A DNA stretch of 64,000 nucleotides from Xiphydria camelus (Eukaryota > Arthropoda > Insecta > Hymenoptera > Xiphydriidae), in NCBI GenBank assembly GCA_963678675.1, contig OY783193.1, positions 31,773,082 through 31,837,081 on the forward strand. Reading direction: 5' to 3'. Numbering within the stretch: the stretch's first letter is position 1; each line of letters starts with the position of its first letter. Both the position numbers and the translations under genes were made by a program. The notes under the pieces were generated by a model that did not search any database, was not told the DNA's origin, and saw only the letters and a program-made list of their open reading frames with translations. Below are positions 32,615-62,288 of the stretch, piece after piece.

Positions 32615-50129
<17,515 letters not shown>

Positions 50130-50861
50130 TCTTCAGCTCACAGGAAAACAGCGATAGTGAAGAAGGAACTTCGAAAGATCAACCAAGAGAACAAGAATTT
50201 TGTCTCCAGCAATCATGTTCTTCAGCGATTGCCGCCATCATTTTCAAACTCCCTCTGCAACGATCATCGATTAACAAATGTCCCATATTTAGTCTGTTGG
50301 TACAACTAGCGAAGAGGTAATGCGGAAATATTCTTCCACGTGTGATAATTGTATATAGAAATACGACGGAGCTGGATTAACTATACTAATTGCTGCTAAA
50401 ATTCCTTAAAAATATCCTCATTCTAAGTAACGCATTACATAATGTCGATAGGTTTTCAGTAAATAAGAGATTCCATTGGAAGTTACGATGTGTTTTTAGA
50501 AGTTTACTAGGAAGAAAAATATCTGTAATTGCTGAGGGCATCCCGTCGTTTATATTTCATAACAAAATCGAATTTTGGTGAAAATATAAATAGTTAGAAC
50601 GGCCATAAAAGAGGCCTTATGTATTTATCGCAATCATCATGCATGTGCTCTAATTTAAGGGAATCTTTTCTTTTATATCCTCATTGTAAAACATTCACGG
50701 GGAGAATTTTCTACGAAAAATTGGTATGGATCTATACTACCGGAGAAACAGACTAGTATCCTAGTAAAAATTATAGTACTCGTATGTGTAGACCAACAAC
50801 TGGGTTCGAACGTATTCAATTTTTATGTATGTATATCTTTATTTTCAGCCTGTTGGCCTAG
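50130..50861. other. 3' UTR and downstream region of the VWC gene
   Basis: Follows the stop codon. No clear AATAAA close to the stop; GTAAATAAGAG at 50460 and AAAATATAAATAG at 50580 are weak candidates. No other gene. Confidence 0.35.
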
Positions 50862-51551
50862 AAAAGGGTTGGTTTTACAAATAACTCTCACACGCATTAA
50901 AACACACCATACTCTTTATTCTCTCCTTAACTTAATTCCTCTATATCATGCCTTTGTGCGCGTTTTCTCTTTCTCCTTCTCTTTCTTCCTCAGGTCTATC
51001 GTTCTTAGCCATCTTATCGTCTTGCTTGACGCCCCCTCACCTAAGATCTCCTGTTTCGTTAACTCTGTTTTTTCCAGAATCTCACATTCATCCATATAAT
51101 GCTCCAACGAGCCGTACGCTTTCTCACACAACAAACAGAATCTGTCCCTGTCCTCCCTCCAGTACCTATTTCCTTCCTCCAAATTTCCGCACCTAACTTT
51201 TGCAATTAATTTCTGCCTTCCCCTCTCTCCTTTATACCTAAGGTACTGAGGCAACCCACTCATTGTTAGGCCTTTGTACCTATCGTTATATTTGGCTCTC
51301 TGTATTTTATTATACTGCACTTGCAATTGCACATCGATATCCGCATTCTTTAAAACCTCATTCACATTTCCTCTACCTTCTCTCAATCTGTCGAATCCTT
51401 CCTGGCTGAAACCGCATCTTTTCATATAATTCTCTCTGCATATCACACTCCTTATTCTTTCCCTTCTCGACCTCTTCTCCTTTATACATTCTTTGACTAG
51501 CGTTCTTCCTTCCGCCCCCTCTGCCGCTGTTTCAAAGTTCACCGCTCTCAA
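50862..51551 (-). mobile_element. 5'-truncated non-LTR retrotransposon (I/R1-group tail)
   Basis: Only the 3' end of an ORF2 and its trailer remain. The coding part is 50946-51551. No poly(A) or target duplication could be fixed by eye. Confidence 0.65.
50946..51551 (-). pseudogene. Non-LTR retrotransposon ORF2 C-terminus (201 aa)
   Basis: A highly charged frame with a zinc-knuckle-like segment CLLCEKAYGSLEHYMDECEI (C-x2-C-x8-H-x3-C) after YRYWREDRDRF-type residues, typical of the C-terminal region after reverse transcriptase in I/R1-group elements. The frame is intact but has no RT or endonuclease upstream, so it is a dead-on-arrival copy. Confidence 0.65.
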
Positions 51552-52175
51552 TCAATTCCATACAAAAATATGTCTACTAAGTATTTGTAGTAAAAATAGG
51601 TATGTCAAGGACAATAACTACGTGAACGTGTGAACGTTGTGACATAGGGATCGTCTAAGGGCCACCTAGGAGGCCGTTCCTACTCACAACACGCCGTCGA
51701 AGCGATCTGCGAAATGGATGGGCACCAGGCGGGCGGCGAGCCCGCTGGCGGTGGATAACTACTAGTCTTGGGAAATCGTCGCGGGTCAAGGCTAGCGAGG
51801 GAAACACGAGATCATCTTCGAAACGGATCCGAGTCAAGCTTAGCCAACTCGGTCGAATGCAGAGGGGAAGGCTCAATGGGGAAGTTAGGATCGCGAGAGG
51901 ACGAGCGGGCGATCGAAAAGAAAACGCGAGTCCATGAACGAAAAGACAAGAAAAGGGTCTTTACTCGAGATGAATATAAAGAGAATAAAAGAAAAGAATC
52001 CGAGAAAACGCTGAAACGAACGTTGGAACCGACGATCAATTGCGAGTCGGCGCGCAGCGGGTACCCTCAGGGGCACACGGTCGGGTCGCCCCGGTGAAAT
52101 CGTGAGAACAAGCTATTATTCCATGAGACGGAAACGAAAATCGTGGACGAAGGAGCAAGCGAGAGAGAGAGGGGG
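51552..52175. other. GC-richer unassigned region
   Basis: A charged 109-residue frame at 51768-52097 (Lys/Glu/Arg-rich) has no recognised domain. (GA)n at 52160-52176 adjoins the LINE tail. It might be a host non-coding exon or an old LTR. Confidence 0.25.
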
Positions 52176-52465
52176 AGAGATTGATTGATTGATTGATAAG
52201 GAGTTTTATTGCCCAAAACTGAACAAAAATTGTGCAGCTGGGCTGCAGGAATGGTCTTACAATATAGTAGTATGGAATAGAGTAGTAATAATGATAAATT
52301 AGTATTAGCGGTTAATAAGAGTGCGCTCTCTCCTGTCTGGTCCACAGTTTTCATCCTAAGTAAAATAAAAATAAAAATAAAATAATATAATTAATATGAT
52401 AAAGATTGTAAATGAGGTAGATTATGGGTATGAAGAACATTAACGACTCGAATTAATGTACAGAA

Positions 52466-54569
52466 TTATGAATGGACAGAATTGCCGTCATATATTTCCA
52501 GTTGGTTGAGATGGTTTTTGAGTCCAGTCTTGAAAGAGGCAAGTGATGGTGCATCCTTTATGTCATCGGGTAGCAAATTCCATATGTGTGGGGCCGTGAT
52601 TGCAAACGAATGCTTGTAGGCATCAGTTCGATAGCTAGGTATTTGGAGCTGGTGATTGAACTGACTTCTTAAATGCCGTCTAGCGACATGAAAGAGTAAC
52701 AAGTCCTTGAGAAAATGCGATTCCTCATGTAGGGCAACGTAAATGAGGCTTGCCACTGCACGGCTTCTAGCATTTACTACTGACAGCCACCCTAATTGGT
52801 GACGAAAATTCGAGATGTGGGAATCGCGCGGCAAATTAAAGATGAATCTCAGTCCTTTGTTCATCAGTCTCTGTAACTTCAGATCGAAAGTAGCTCCAGC
52901 CCCAAGGAGAGCAGTAGAACAATAGTTGATGTGCGGCAGCACAAGGGCTGAGACGAAACATCTGCGGAGATGCTCATCAGTGTAGCTGCGAAGCTGGTGT
53001 AGTCTGTAGAATACTCTGCCAACCTGCGAGGTGATATTGGATAGGTGTTGACGAAACGTTAACTTGGAGTCAATTACTACTCCGAGGTTTCTGACTGATG
53101 ATTCGAACGGTATTCCAATGCCGCCCAAGCCCAGAGGCGGCAACGAGTCGAGATTAATGTTGTTGATTAGGCGTTTATTTCCCACGATAATAGCTTTGGT
53201 TTTGGTGAGATTGAGCTTGAGGCGATTTGTCGTCGCCCAATCGTGGATGGCAGCGATGTCTTGATTAAGATCGTGGATGCATTTACTCAGGCTGGTAGGC
53301 TGACAAGTGGCGTAGATTTGCAGATCGTCGGCAAACAGTAATTACAGTTCCAATATCGTTAATGAAGAGCGAGAATAATAACGGACCCAAAACAGATCTC
53401 TGAGGCACCCCCATGGTGGTGGAGACCCAATTAGTTATGGCATTGTTATTACCGAATTTCACCGCCTGCTGCCTCCCTATCAGATATGACAACATCCATT
53501 CACTGGCCCTGTCTGAGAATTCTATTTTCCACAGCTTACAGAGAAGCAACTCGTGGGGAACGGTGTCGAACGCCTTTGAGAAATCAAAGAGTACGAGGAT
53601 CATGACCTGTCTTCTATCCATACCATGCCTGACATCATTAAATAATTTAACCAATGCTGTCGTCGTGCTATAGCCTGGTCGGAAGCCACACTGCCATGGA
53701 TCAAGAATGGAGTGGCACTTGATATAGTCTGATATTTGATTGAAAATAAGCCGCTCGAGTATCTTGCTCACGGTAGACAAAAGCGAGATCGGGCGATAGT
53801 CGCTAAATGTTCTCGGCGTGGCTATTTTATTGATCGGGACAATGATGGCTTTTTTCCAAGCAGTAGGGAATTGACAGTCGGTAATCGAACGATTGAAGAT
53901 CGTGACCAGAAATTCGATGATGATGTGCAGGATAGGGAGGAGCATCCGTAAACCAACTCCATCGGCTCCGGTAGCGTTAGATTTAGTTTTCCGAAAAACT
54001 GAGGCCGGCACCCATCGGTGTGTCGGACTTTCCCCATACCAGGATACAGTCGGATTCATCCACCATGCATAAATCTAGCCACGTTGATGACGTACCAGTT
54101 ACCTGAGTAAATCCATGGTCCACAAGCTTGAGGGAGAGATCACGCATGAGCGATCTGATGTATCCGGCATCGTGATTGTCACTCAGTTGGTCAGCATTAA
54201 GTCGCCCATGACAATCTTGTGCGCATAGCCATCCATCGCTGTTGATAGAACGGATCCAAAATCTACTGGGGTGGTGAACCCGACATGCGGCGGCCTGTAT
54301 ACCACACCAGCGAAGATTGGAGGAGAGCCAGGTCTTGATAATTCACACATTAAATATTCAATTGAGCCAGAGTTTCCATTGGTGTTGGAATTCGAAATAA
54401 CCTTCACAGAGAGAGACTCATGGATGTAAAACGCAACACCACCGCCATGGACGTTTCTATCATACCTAATCAGTGAGTAGCCAGCCAATTTAACAGTGGA
54501 GTCGGGAATCTCAGGTGCTAGCCAAGTCTCAGTTACAGCGATGATTTGAAAATGTTGACTGGAGTCCAA
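52466..54569 (-). pseudogene. LINE ORF2 remnant
   Basis: Endonuclease: AVTETWLAPEIPDSTVKLAG (catalytic Glu) and VVYRPPHVGF; a shift breaks the GD-NADQ motif near 54205. A deletion near 54000 fuses the endonuclease end to the RT, losing over 200 residues. RT: FRPGYSTTTALVKLF, LFDFSKAFDTV (A), GVPQRSVLGPLLFSLFINDI (B); FADD replaces YADD after a frameshift at about 53340. The C-terminal 239 residues (to 52466) are open with SFAITAPHIWNLLPDDIK. Confidence 0.8.
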
Positions 54570-55595
54570 ATAAGTTTTTAGAGTGTCAAGGTGCGACCGA
54601 AGAGAATTGGAATTGAGACAGCAACAGTGGAGGCTTGAGTATGACTGAGAGTTGTTGATATTGGAGCAGACAGGGCGCTGGCATCATTCAGGTTGGGCAG
54701 AGTATAGCTGTATTATCCTGGGAATATATCTGCCTCAGTGTTGATGATCTGAACCAGTGCATCCTCATGCACTTTAGTGAAGACCGTGGCATTCCTGCAC
54801 CAGACAAATTTAAAGCCTGCTTCCTTTAAAGCGAGTTTTGCAGCCTTAAGCAGGTTGAAGACACTTGAGGGAAGAAGTTCACTCAAATAAATGGTAGGAT
54901 CACTAGGCGGCACTGAGGAAGGGGTGTTCCTGGCCAGAAGGTTCGCGTCGAGCTGGGAGAGCTTGAGCACACCAAAAGCACGTTTGGCGGACAAGAGTCG
55001 ACTGACTAATGATTGATCCTTGAGTACCACTGCAAAAGGCGCCTTGCTGAGTGTGTTAGAAGGCACAGAACTGGCTTGTTTGCGTAGCAACCTAGCACTG
55101 ATAATATCACCAGGACGCAGGTCAATCTTGATCGCTTTAGCTACAGCTGAGGCTAGTGAGCTGTGCTTCTGTGGAATCATCAGCTTGTCCAAATGAGAGA
55201 CCGGATATAGTTAGTTCCGCCTGCTGTCTGTGGCTTAATGGTCTCCGCTGGAGGCTAAGAGCACTTGCATTAGCAGCTGCTTTTAGCCTGGTTAAGCCGG
55301 CCGAGGTAGAGGGGCGGGAATCAGTTGTGGCTGATAGCTGGTTAAGCCTAGACTCAAGCGCCTTGACCGTGCTCCGCAGGTCCTCAGTTTCGCTTCGCAG
55401 GTCCTCAGTTTCTTTGGATAATTGCTCATTTTTCGCAACGAGCGGCTCAGTTTTGTCTGTTAGCTGTTCTGCTGTGACCTTTAAAGCGGCTACATCGCCA
55501 CCAACAGTTACGACGGCCGTGCGAATGGCTGGTATGTCCTGCAGAAGCGCGGAATGTTGCAACAGGGTGTCGCTTATCATTTTAAGTTGTTCCAG

Positions 55596-56484
55596 TAGGG
55601 GAGAGGCTGGAACAGTGGCCATGCAGGTACAGTGGCCACTTGCAGTTTTCATGCAAAATTTTCGACCAATAACACTGCCATCTCGTGAGAGGTTGAAAAT
55701 GTAGTTCATGTATAGGTATACGTATTTAATGTAGTATGTATATGTACCGTATGTCCGCGATCATTTGAACCATAGGAAAATTGCGAGTTTTGCATGAGCA
55801 CCCCTTTGGGACTCCTCGTCCAATAGAATCACCGGAGAAGCGTGAATGCGCATGCGTAGTCATCCGCGAGTGTGGCGTCGTCAGCAAGTTCAGATCGATT
55901 ATTTCGATAACCGATCTGAACTTGCTGACGACGCCACACTCGCGGATGACTACGCATGCGCATTCACGCTTCTCCGGTGATTCTATTGGACAAGGAGACC
56001 CAAAGGGGTGCTCATGCAAAACTCGCAATTTTCCTATGGTTCAAATGATCGCGGACATACGGTATATGTATAGGTATGTTATTGGTATAATTTGTTTTTT
56101 GGTTAATTGGTATAATTAATTGGTATAATTGGTTATTTGTATATGTATATGGTAGGTATGTTATTAGTCGAAAATTTTGCATGAAAACTGCAAGTGGCCA
56201 CTGTACCTGCATGGCCACTGTTCCAACCTCTCCTCTAGTGGCCACTGCATCTCATCCTTATGTCCACTGTACCATACCAGTAGAGTACAGTGGCCACATT
56301 ATAGAAAAATACAGAAATCAATTTTTTTTTGTTTACTTATATTTCGTTTCATACATCGAACTGGTATTACAACACACTCATATTGAAGTTTCATTTATGA
56401 TATAACGAATTTCAATAACCCCTTTTATTTATTTTTTATTAACAATCTACTGAAAAGGTGGCCACTGTACCAGCCTCTCCCCTA
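55596..56484. mobile_element. Tc1-type snapback (TAGGGGAGAGGCTGG) in LINE ORF1
   Basis: Ends TAGGGGAGAGGCTGGAACAG and the reverse of GTACCAGCCTCTCCCCTA, TA target. AGTGGCCACT-type words recur six or more times inside. The middle carries the type I MITE at 55745-56064. Confidence 0.8.
55745..56064. mobile_element. Palindromic MITE, TACCGTATGT-end type I (copy 3, complete)
   Basis: TACCGTATGTCCGCGATCAT and the reverse; 320 bp, almost perfect hairpin with loop GATCGATTATTTCGATAACC-like sequence at 55893-55913. This copy defines the full ends of the type I family. Confidence 0.9.
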
Positions 56485-56928
56485 CTGCATTCATGGTGGC
56501 ATTAGATCGAGAATTTCTGTCAGTTTTCTTTTCTTCTTCAAGCACGACAGTGGATGTATCGCGCTTCCGGCTTGAGTCAGGCTTGAGCGATGATGTAGAA
56601 GAGTGCGAGCCGTTGGAGGAATTAGCACGAGTTTTCGGGAATTTATCTTCCATGATCGGTCGTGGTCGATAAGTTATCGACAGTCGTTGGTGGTGAGATG
56701 ATCACGCTCCAGGTGGCGACACTCGAATATTCTCGTTCCGGCGTGCGGGGGCGAGGTGCGCAAGATTATGCGCTGACGACGAGAATTTGTCAAGAGAACT
56801 AACCTCAAAACCCAGACAAGTAGTTGAGTAAGCGCATGCGGTAAACTGCAAACAAGTGCCCCCGCAGGCGAAAATCAGGCAGAAAAGTCCTTAGAATACA
56901 GAGCAACAAAAGCACGACTAGCTATACT

Positions 56929-56931
<3 letters not shown>

Positions 56932-56979
<48 letters not shown>
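56932..56979. repeat. (GA)n microsatellite
   Basis: About 24 GA units at the presumed 5' edge of the minus-strand LINE; the plus LINE has a CT tract in the equivalent place. Confidence 0.9.
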
Positions 56980-56980
<1 letters not shown>

Positions 56981-56982
<2 letters not shown>

Positions 56983-58247
56983 CGGAGAGGGCGACAACGA
57001 AAAAGACAAAAGAGAAGGAGAGAACTCGCCGTGGTCGTCGGTCGCTGGACAGCTCACTCTTGATTTGATCGCACTCGCACACAATCACACACATTATTGA
57101 TAATTCGTACCCTATCAGTACTCTAAACTAGGCACGTCTAGGAATGAAATGAGCTCCCGAAAATCCGCTCTCTTTCGAAAAGCTCGTTGGCGACCTCTCA
57201 CTCCGCCCGTACAGGATTGCTATTATTGATCTTCGCGATATCGTTGATATCATCGATCCTGTCGATATTGTCGTTAGCTCCTCGCTCTCACTGGTGCCCT
57301 CGTCGGTGGCTGCTCCATCCTTGATCAGCATCTGCTACCAAGCTCGAAAAGTATGCATTCTCGCTCCGCAATGCTAAGCTTATGCATCACATATCCTCAG
57401 ATCTACGCGCGCTCGACTTAATCTAAAGGGGAGTTTACACAATGCGAGTTGCTGGCCTAGCCAGTAGACAGTAGCTTTACTTCTCGAGCGTTATACTAAA
57501 AATAGTGAGAAATGCTTGAAAACGATTGCATTCGGTAGATTGAAGTAAGAAAAAAATTCAGTTAAATTTTCAAGTCTTTTAAGAAGCTCGTTGCAAAGAT
57601 TTTTGAATAAGAAAATAACATGTGTTCTTATGGGTTATAACTAACAAACCGCGATATTTCTGAGAAAAATAGTGAAAAAATTCTGCAATTTTTTGAACAG
57701 CAAGTTTATGAACTAAAATCATCTATACCAATTTTCACGTTCATTAAGAAGCCTGTTATTTTTTTTATTAATTGTTCTTTATAAATTTAACTTTTGATAA
57801 GTCAATGTGGCAACGTTGCATGACATCACAGATGCATGACCAGATGTTTTGGGCTCCATTTTTGAACTCACAGATACACACATACTACTGTACGTCAAAC
57901 GTTGTTGCCACATCGCACGAAGAACATACTTTAGAGTATTACTGTACTTCAGTGGACTAACTTTTAGCAGGGAAAAAGCCCCTGTACCGCTCGAGAAACC
58001 TTAAGGTATTTCCTCGAGTAATTCAAGTCTAAAAGTTTCGGTCATGAGGACTTAGATAAGTAGAGGGCGGTATACAGCGTTCTAGAAAATAAATTTAGTA
58101 CAGACTCTGTACTCTCACACAGGCTCACTGTATGCATGGACGTACCTCTACCCATACGCAAAATAGCGCGAGTAAATGTGTCAATACCGTGATCATAGTG
58201 AGGTTATGCGACGACAATTTGTCATTACCCCGTGTATTTGTTAGTAG
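56981..58247. other. Intergenic, unassigned
   Basis: 57000-57420 is GC-richer with a 67-residue minus frame of no known type. An inverted pair, ATGTGGCAACGTTGC (57805) and GTTGTTGCCACATCG (57902), suggests a small worn MITE. AAGGGGAGTTTACACAATGC at 57425 resembles an element end. Confidence 0.3.
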
Positions 58248-59306
58248 GGTGAAGTCCCCTAAGCCCGGACAGCTCCTAAGGCCGGACAGAGTTTAAATCA
58301 GTGCGAAAAAGCGCGCCAATTTGTTACTTGTGCCGCGGTTAGAAAGCTTCTCCCAAGTGAAGTACAGGGGGGCTGTGTCAATAGCCAGTGCTGACTCGTT
58401 CATCGTGAAGCGCGATGCGAATTTTAAGGTTAGGAAAAATTTTGTTCGAAGTAATTTTTTGAGGTCTATAAACAGTATTTAAAGTATGGGATAATAGTTA
58501 TTGTTATTAATTATTATTGCTATGGTACTAATGTGATATAATTCATGCGTTTTTTGTGATTGATAACACACAATGTGAATGTGAATTTTTTTTGTATGTA
58601 CTTCAAGGTCCCTAAGTTCGGACACTCTCAAAGTCCCTTAAAACCGGACAGTTTTACAGCAAGATTTTGTTTTGCTGTAGTTATTATTTTTGTTTTGTTT
58701 TTCAGATTCAATATGGGTAAGCCCAACCCGAGATGTGAGAATACCCCCAAATCTGAAATATTGAAAAAAGCCATCGATAAGGTTAGGTCTAAAACATTTT
58801 CCGTAAGAAAGTCATCCGAAGTCTCCAATATACCGAAAGTTCACTGTTCGATTACATTAAACAATTTAAACGAGGAGAAGAAATAAAATTACCACTCAAG
58901 AAAGGAAGATTTGATCCAACTTTTACCAAGGAGTACGAAAAAGCTCTAGTTGCGCACGTGGTGGATATGTCAAATAGGTGCATGTGCCACATTAACTAGA
59001 AAAGAATTTCTCAAATTGGCTTTCGATCTTGCGGATGAAGATGAAAGTGGGCTCATGAAGCGTGTGCTGATGTTGAAGAGGGCTCAGTTAGCTACATTTG
59101 TGAGTTTTGCAGGTTTCAAAATTAAAGATTTGTGATTGTATAGAAAATGTTCCTGATTATAGCCAAAGTTTATTAGAATTAAGATGAGTTTTCATTATTA
59201 ACAGTTGATTTGTTCTATTGTAATAGATACTGTTACGAATTGTTTGTTAAAATAATTTTAAAATCTAAAAATAAACGAAAACTTAGCTGTCCGTATTTAG
59301 GGGACC
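58248..59306 (+). mobile_element. pogo-like element (CCGGACAGCT ends)
   Basis: GGGTGAAGTCCCCTAAGCCC and the reverse of GTCCGTATTTAGGGGACC share a CCCTAA(G/A)YMCGGACAGCT end. CGGACAG or close variants recur at 58290, 58615 and 58646 as subterminal boxes. It holds an N-terminal transposase remnant. Confidence 0.6.
58713..59135 (+). pseudogene. pogo/Tigger-like transposase N-terminus, broken
   Basis: ILKKAIDKVRSKTFSVRKSS and VSNIPKVHC match the psq-type helix-turn-helix. After shifts, LKKGRFDPTFTKEYEKALVA and KEFLKLAFDLADEDE match the second DNA-binding helix set. No DDE core follows. TTTTGTTTTTCAG just upstream of the ATG looks like a splice acceptor. Confidence 0.6.
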
Positions 59307-59400
59307 TTTTTGAAAACATCCTTTTTTCTATATTAAATATTCCTTAGTATCTGCTACATTTAAAGAGTAACATTTGAGACTGCAGATATATATGTGTTGA

Positions 59401-59630
59401 TTAACCCTGTAATGCACATGTCCGCCTCAAGGCGGACATTATCTATATTACTATATCCCCATTATAGGTACAAATATATTTTAAGCGCCTTTGTGAACGA
59501 CTCGGCCTCAAGGTGGGTTTACACATATATGGAAATTTTGCTCGCACAACCGATTCTAACGTGTACGTGTTTGTTAGCGAAGAAAAAAATGTACAACTCA
59601 TGAAAAAATCTATGCACATTAGAGGGTTAA
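59401..59630. mobile_element. TTAA-flanked element, family 5 (230 bp)
   Basis: TTAACCCTGTAATGCACATG and the reverse of ATGCACATTAGAGGGTTAA, TTAA duplicated. TGTCCGCCTCAAGGCGGACA just inside the left end is a near-perfect palindrome. Non-coding. Confidence 0.75.
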
Positions 59631-59885
59631 GGATATAGTTGAGAGCTTATTAAAGTGAAATTAAAAAATTAGACTATTACACGATTTTTTTATTTCTGTT
59701 ATTTCTTAAGTGTCCGAGTCGGCGGAAACGATTAAGATACAAGGGTAATAAATGTATTAAAGCGAGCGATTTAAAGATAGTTATTTTCGTTATTAGGGCG
59801 TCAAGCGCTGTTTTTAACTCGCTTCGCTCGTGCGGCAAACTTCACACTCGTTAGAACGGCGCGAAACAACCGAATAACGAATTCT
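59631..59885. other. Intergenic
   Basis: No gene. GCTTCGCTCGTGCGGC-type words are locally GC-rich. Confidence 0.3.
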
Positions 59886-60049
59886 ATTTTTTGTCACTAA
59901 GTGTCAAATACGAAGTTGACGATTTCACGCACTGCGCAGGTTACTTCACGCACTGCGCAACTTTTCACGAATTGGTGTGTGAAAGATGATTTCACATGCG
60001 TCGAGGACGACCATGAAACCGAGCATTTGACACTGAGTGACAAAAAACA
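59886..60049. repeat. Hairpin-ended repeat with internal TTCACGCACTGCGCA duplication
   Basis: TTTTTTGTCACTAAGTGTCA and the reverse at 60030-60049. Inside, TTCACGCACTGCGCA is directly repeated (59926 and 59945). Confidence 0.6.
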
Positions 60050-61320
60050 TATTAACGGAGTGGCGTCGATGAACGCATCGTACAGTGTTGCCACATCGCT
60101 ACTCCTTATCCCAACCTCAATTGAATTTCTAGTTTTTCGAAACTTTGAAAGTTTGTTACAAAATTTCTAATTTTTTTCTCTCCATTTCTCTAGTTTCTCA
60201 AAAATATTTACAGAAAAGTTTTCCATAAAAAGGTAAAAATGTGTCATTTTTACACCTTGGGTATAGAGAACGCGTATAAAAGTGTCTTTCAAAAAACATG
60301 AATAACAATTAAATTACACCTGAAAAAAATCTGAAAAAATTAGAGGAGGTGCAGAATACCTCAATCTCTATTTGACCAAATTTCAAATAAATTTACAGAA
60401 AAGTGGTTTTGGAGAGGGAATACCTTAAACGATAACAGTAGCTGGCATACAGTTACTGGCCTTCTCAACTGACCCGCTAGCTGGTACCGTATAAACTCAG
60501 CTTAAGACCCTCGTCCTGGACGAGTAACACCTACGACCGATGAAGAGATTGACTCTGTTGTGATGTGGAACGATTTTGCACATCACAGCGTACCATTTTT
60601 TAGAATTGAAAAACATAACAATTTTTGGTACTTATATAACATTCCAATATGCATTGCGCCTAAAATGCGGTATGAAAAAAGACATTAACTAGTAGAGTTC
60701 TTTTTAACTTCAGATTAGTCTCATACCAAAAACATAGTATACGGGACCTGCAGGAAAATGTTGGTAGACACAATAGTTTCTAAATAAAGAAGAGTAATTA
60801 GATTGCTGTGTAGTTAGTTCGTGAAAGTGTTATGCACCGACGACCGTGATTTCAAAATCAAATAAAGAATAGTAAATAAGTACACATGTTGCTTTGTAAT
60901 TACTCAGTATTTTATTTATTGAGATATAATTATGTTTCCTTAAATGTGAATATGCATTATTTGTATGCTGAATGTATGGCTAGACTATATGACATAAAAA
61001 AACAGGTTACAAAATCATAGTCTATCATAGTCTACAAATCGGTTAAATTCATATCAATTCTTCTGCCGGTATGGTCCATATGAAAAATTGGTTAAATTCT
61101 CTACTAAAATTTAGTAAAAAAATTCTCTCTGTGAGGTATGAACCACGACTAAATTTTGGTATGGTATAAACCGAAATGCAGTATGCTACAAGCTGAAGAG
61201 TAGCTTAAATTGGTTTTGTAGAGACAACGCTCATTTTTTGTATGGGCTCTACTACAAATCAGTCAAATTTATATCTGTCCCCCCAACCGAACGTTAGTTA
61301 GCCCTCCATCTTAAGAATTT
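60050..61320. other. Intergenic, unassigned
   Basis: AT-rich, with no gene. CAAATCGGTTAAATTC-like words recur at 61025, 61090 and 61255. Confidence 0.3.
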
Positions 61321-62190
61321 CATTATTCTGAAAACGGAACCTGACAGATCCCTGATAGATCTCCATAGATCTCTAATTGAGGGGGTCAGAAGCCAAGGGG
61401 TCCAAGTAGAAATACAAGTTTTCCGAGATGCTCCACATTAAAGTATTCTTGTTCTTTAAAAATACCTGCAATTTCTTTGCCTCAAATATATAAGCTGTAT
61501 GAACTATTCATACACCTTATACACTTGAGGCAAAGGAAAATTGCAGGTATTTTTAAAGAACAAGAATACTTTAATGCGGAGCATCTCGGAAAACTTGTAT
61601 TTCTACTTGGACCCCTTGGCTTCTGACCCCCTCAATTATCAGTAATAGATCCCATGTGGAACCCGGGTTTTTCGAAGTTCCAACATATGGGGGCTAACTA
61701 CATGATTTCTGAAAAATCTTCGAAAATGGAAATTTTCGTCGTATATCAATAGGAAAATCATAAATCCCCATAGATTCCAAAGAAATTTGAATTGATCCCT
61801 TTGTGGACTAAAGATATAAGTATTTTTAGAAAATTATTATTAAATTCCTGGAGCTTTCGTTCTTTTTCCGGAAAGATTCGATTTTGAAAGGTAAGAAATA
61901 GGATTTTCCAGGAATTTAATAATTTTCTAAAAATACTTACGTGTATCGCCAGTCCACGAAGAAATCTATTCAAATCTCTTTGGGATCCATGGGGATCTAT
62001 GAATTTCCTATCAATATACGACAAAAATTTCCATTTTTAAAGATTTTTCAGAAATCATGTAGTTAGCCTCTATCATATATTATGTTGAAACATCGAAAAA
62101 CCTGAGCTCCACGTGGGATCTATTGCTGATATTTAGGGATCTATGGAGATCTATCAGGAATCTATTAAATTCCGTTCTGAAAGAATGAAA
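61321..62190. mobile_element. Large hairpin (GATCTATGGAGATCTATCAG arms) with asymmetric insertion
   Basis: CATTATTCTGAAAACGGAAC at 61321 pairs with sequence to 62190. Arms contain GATCCCTGATAGATCTCC and TAGATCCCATGTGGA. The left arm is interrupted by 61375-61636. A third, partial arm copy follows directly at 62190-62335 (CTAAAAATACTTATATCTCT). Confidence 0.7.
61375..61636. mobile_element. Snapback MITE (ATTGAGGGGGTCAGAAGC)
   Basis: ATTGAGGGGGTCAGAAGCCA and the reverse at 61617-61636. Arms of about 115 bp are nearly identical and the loop is about 30 bp (AAGCTGTATGAACTATTCAT). Inserted in the left arm of the larger hairpin. Confidence 0.85.
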
Positions 62191-62288
62191 AATGGCATTT
62201 TCCTCGAATTTCATAATTTTCTAAAAATACTTATATCTCTAGTCCACAAAAAGGGATCTATTCAAATTTCTTTGAGATCTATGGAGAT

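Larger units (their letters stand above)
54713..56653 (-). pseudogene. LINE ORF1, split by an inserted snapback
   Basis: The N-terminus (MEDKFPKTRANSSNGSHSST, 56653-56485) and the rest (LEQLKMISDTLLQHSALLQD, 55595 onward) are separated by 889 bp with TA on both sides. The frame is continuous across the insertion if one TA is kept. A coiled coil (KETEDLRSETEDLRSTVKAL) and an RNA-binding-like part follow; a shift near 55150 splits the second half (54713-55192). Confidence 0.8.
52176..56980 (-). mobile_element. CR1/Jockey-group LINE (minus-strand relative), inactive
   Basis: Same layout as 37076-41482: a CT-rich leader (56932-56979 on this strand), ORF1, ORF2, AATAAAACTCCTT, then (ATCA)n at 52199-52178. 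The tail is a tetranucleotide of the same type as in the plus copy but only four or five units long. ORF1 is interrupted by a Tc1-like snapback (55596-56484). Confidence 0.8.

Noticed and set aside
51768..52097. 109-residue charged frame
   Set aside because: Low-complexity Lys/Glu/Arg sequence without homology cues; the reverse strand is equally open.
57427..60499. A 3-kb element with GAGTTTAYAC ends
   Set aside because: End similarity is short and interrupted, and several independent elements fill the interval.
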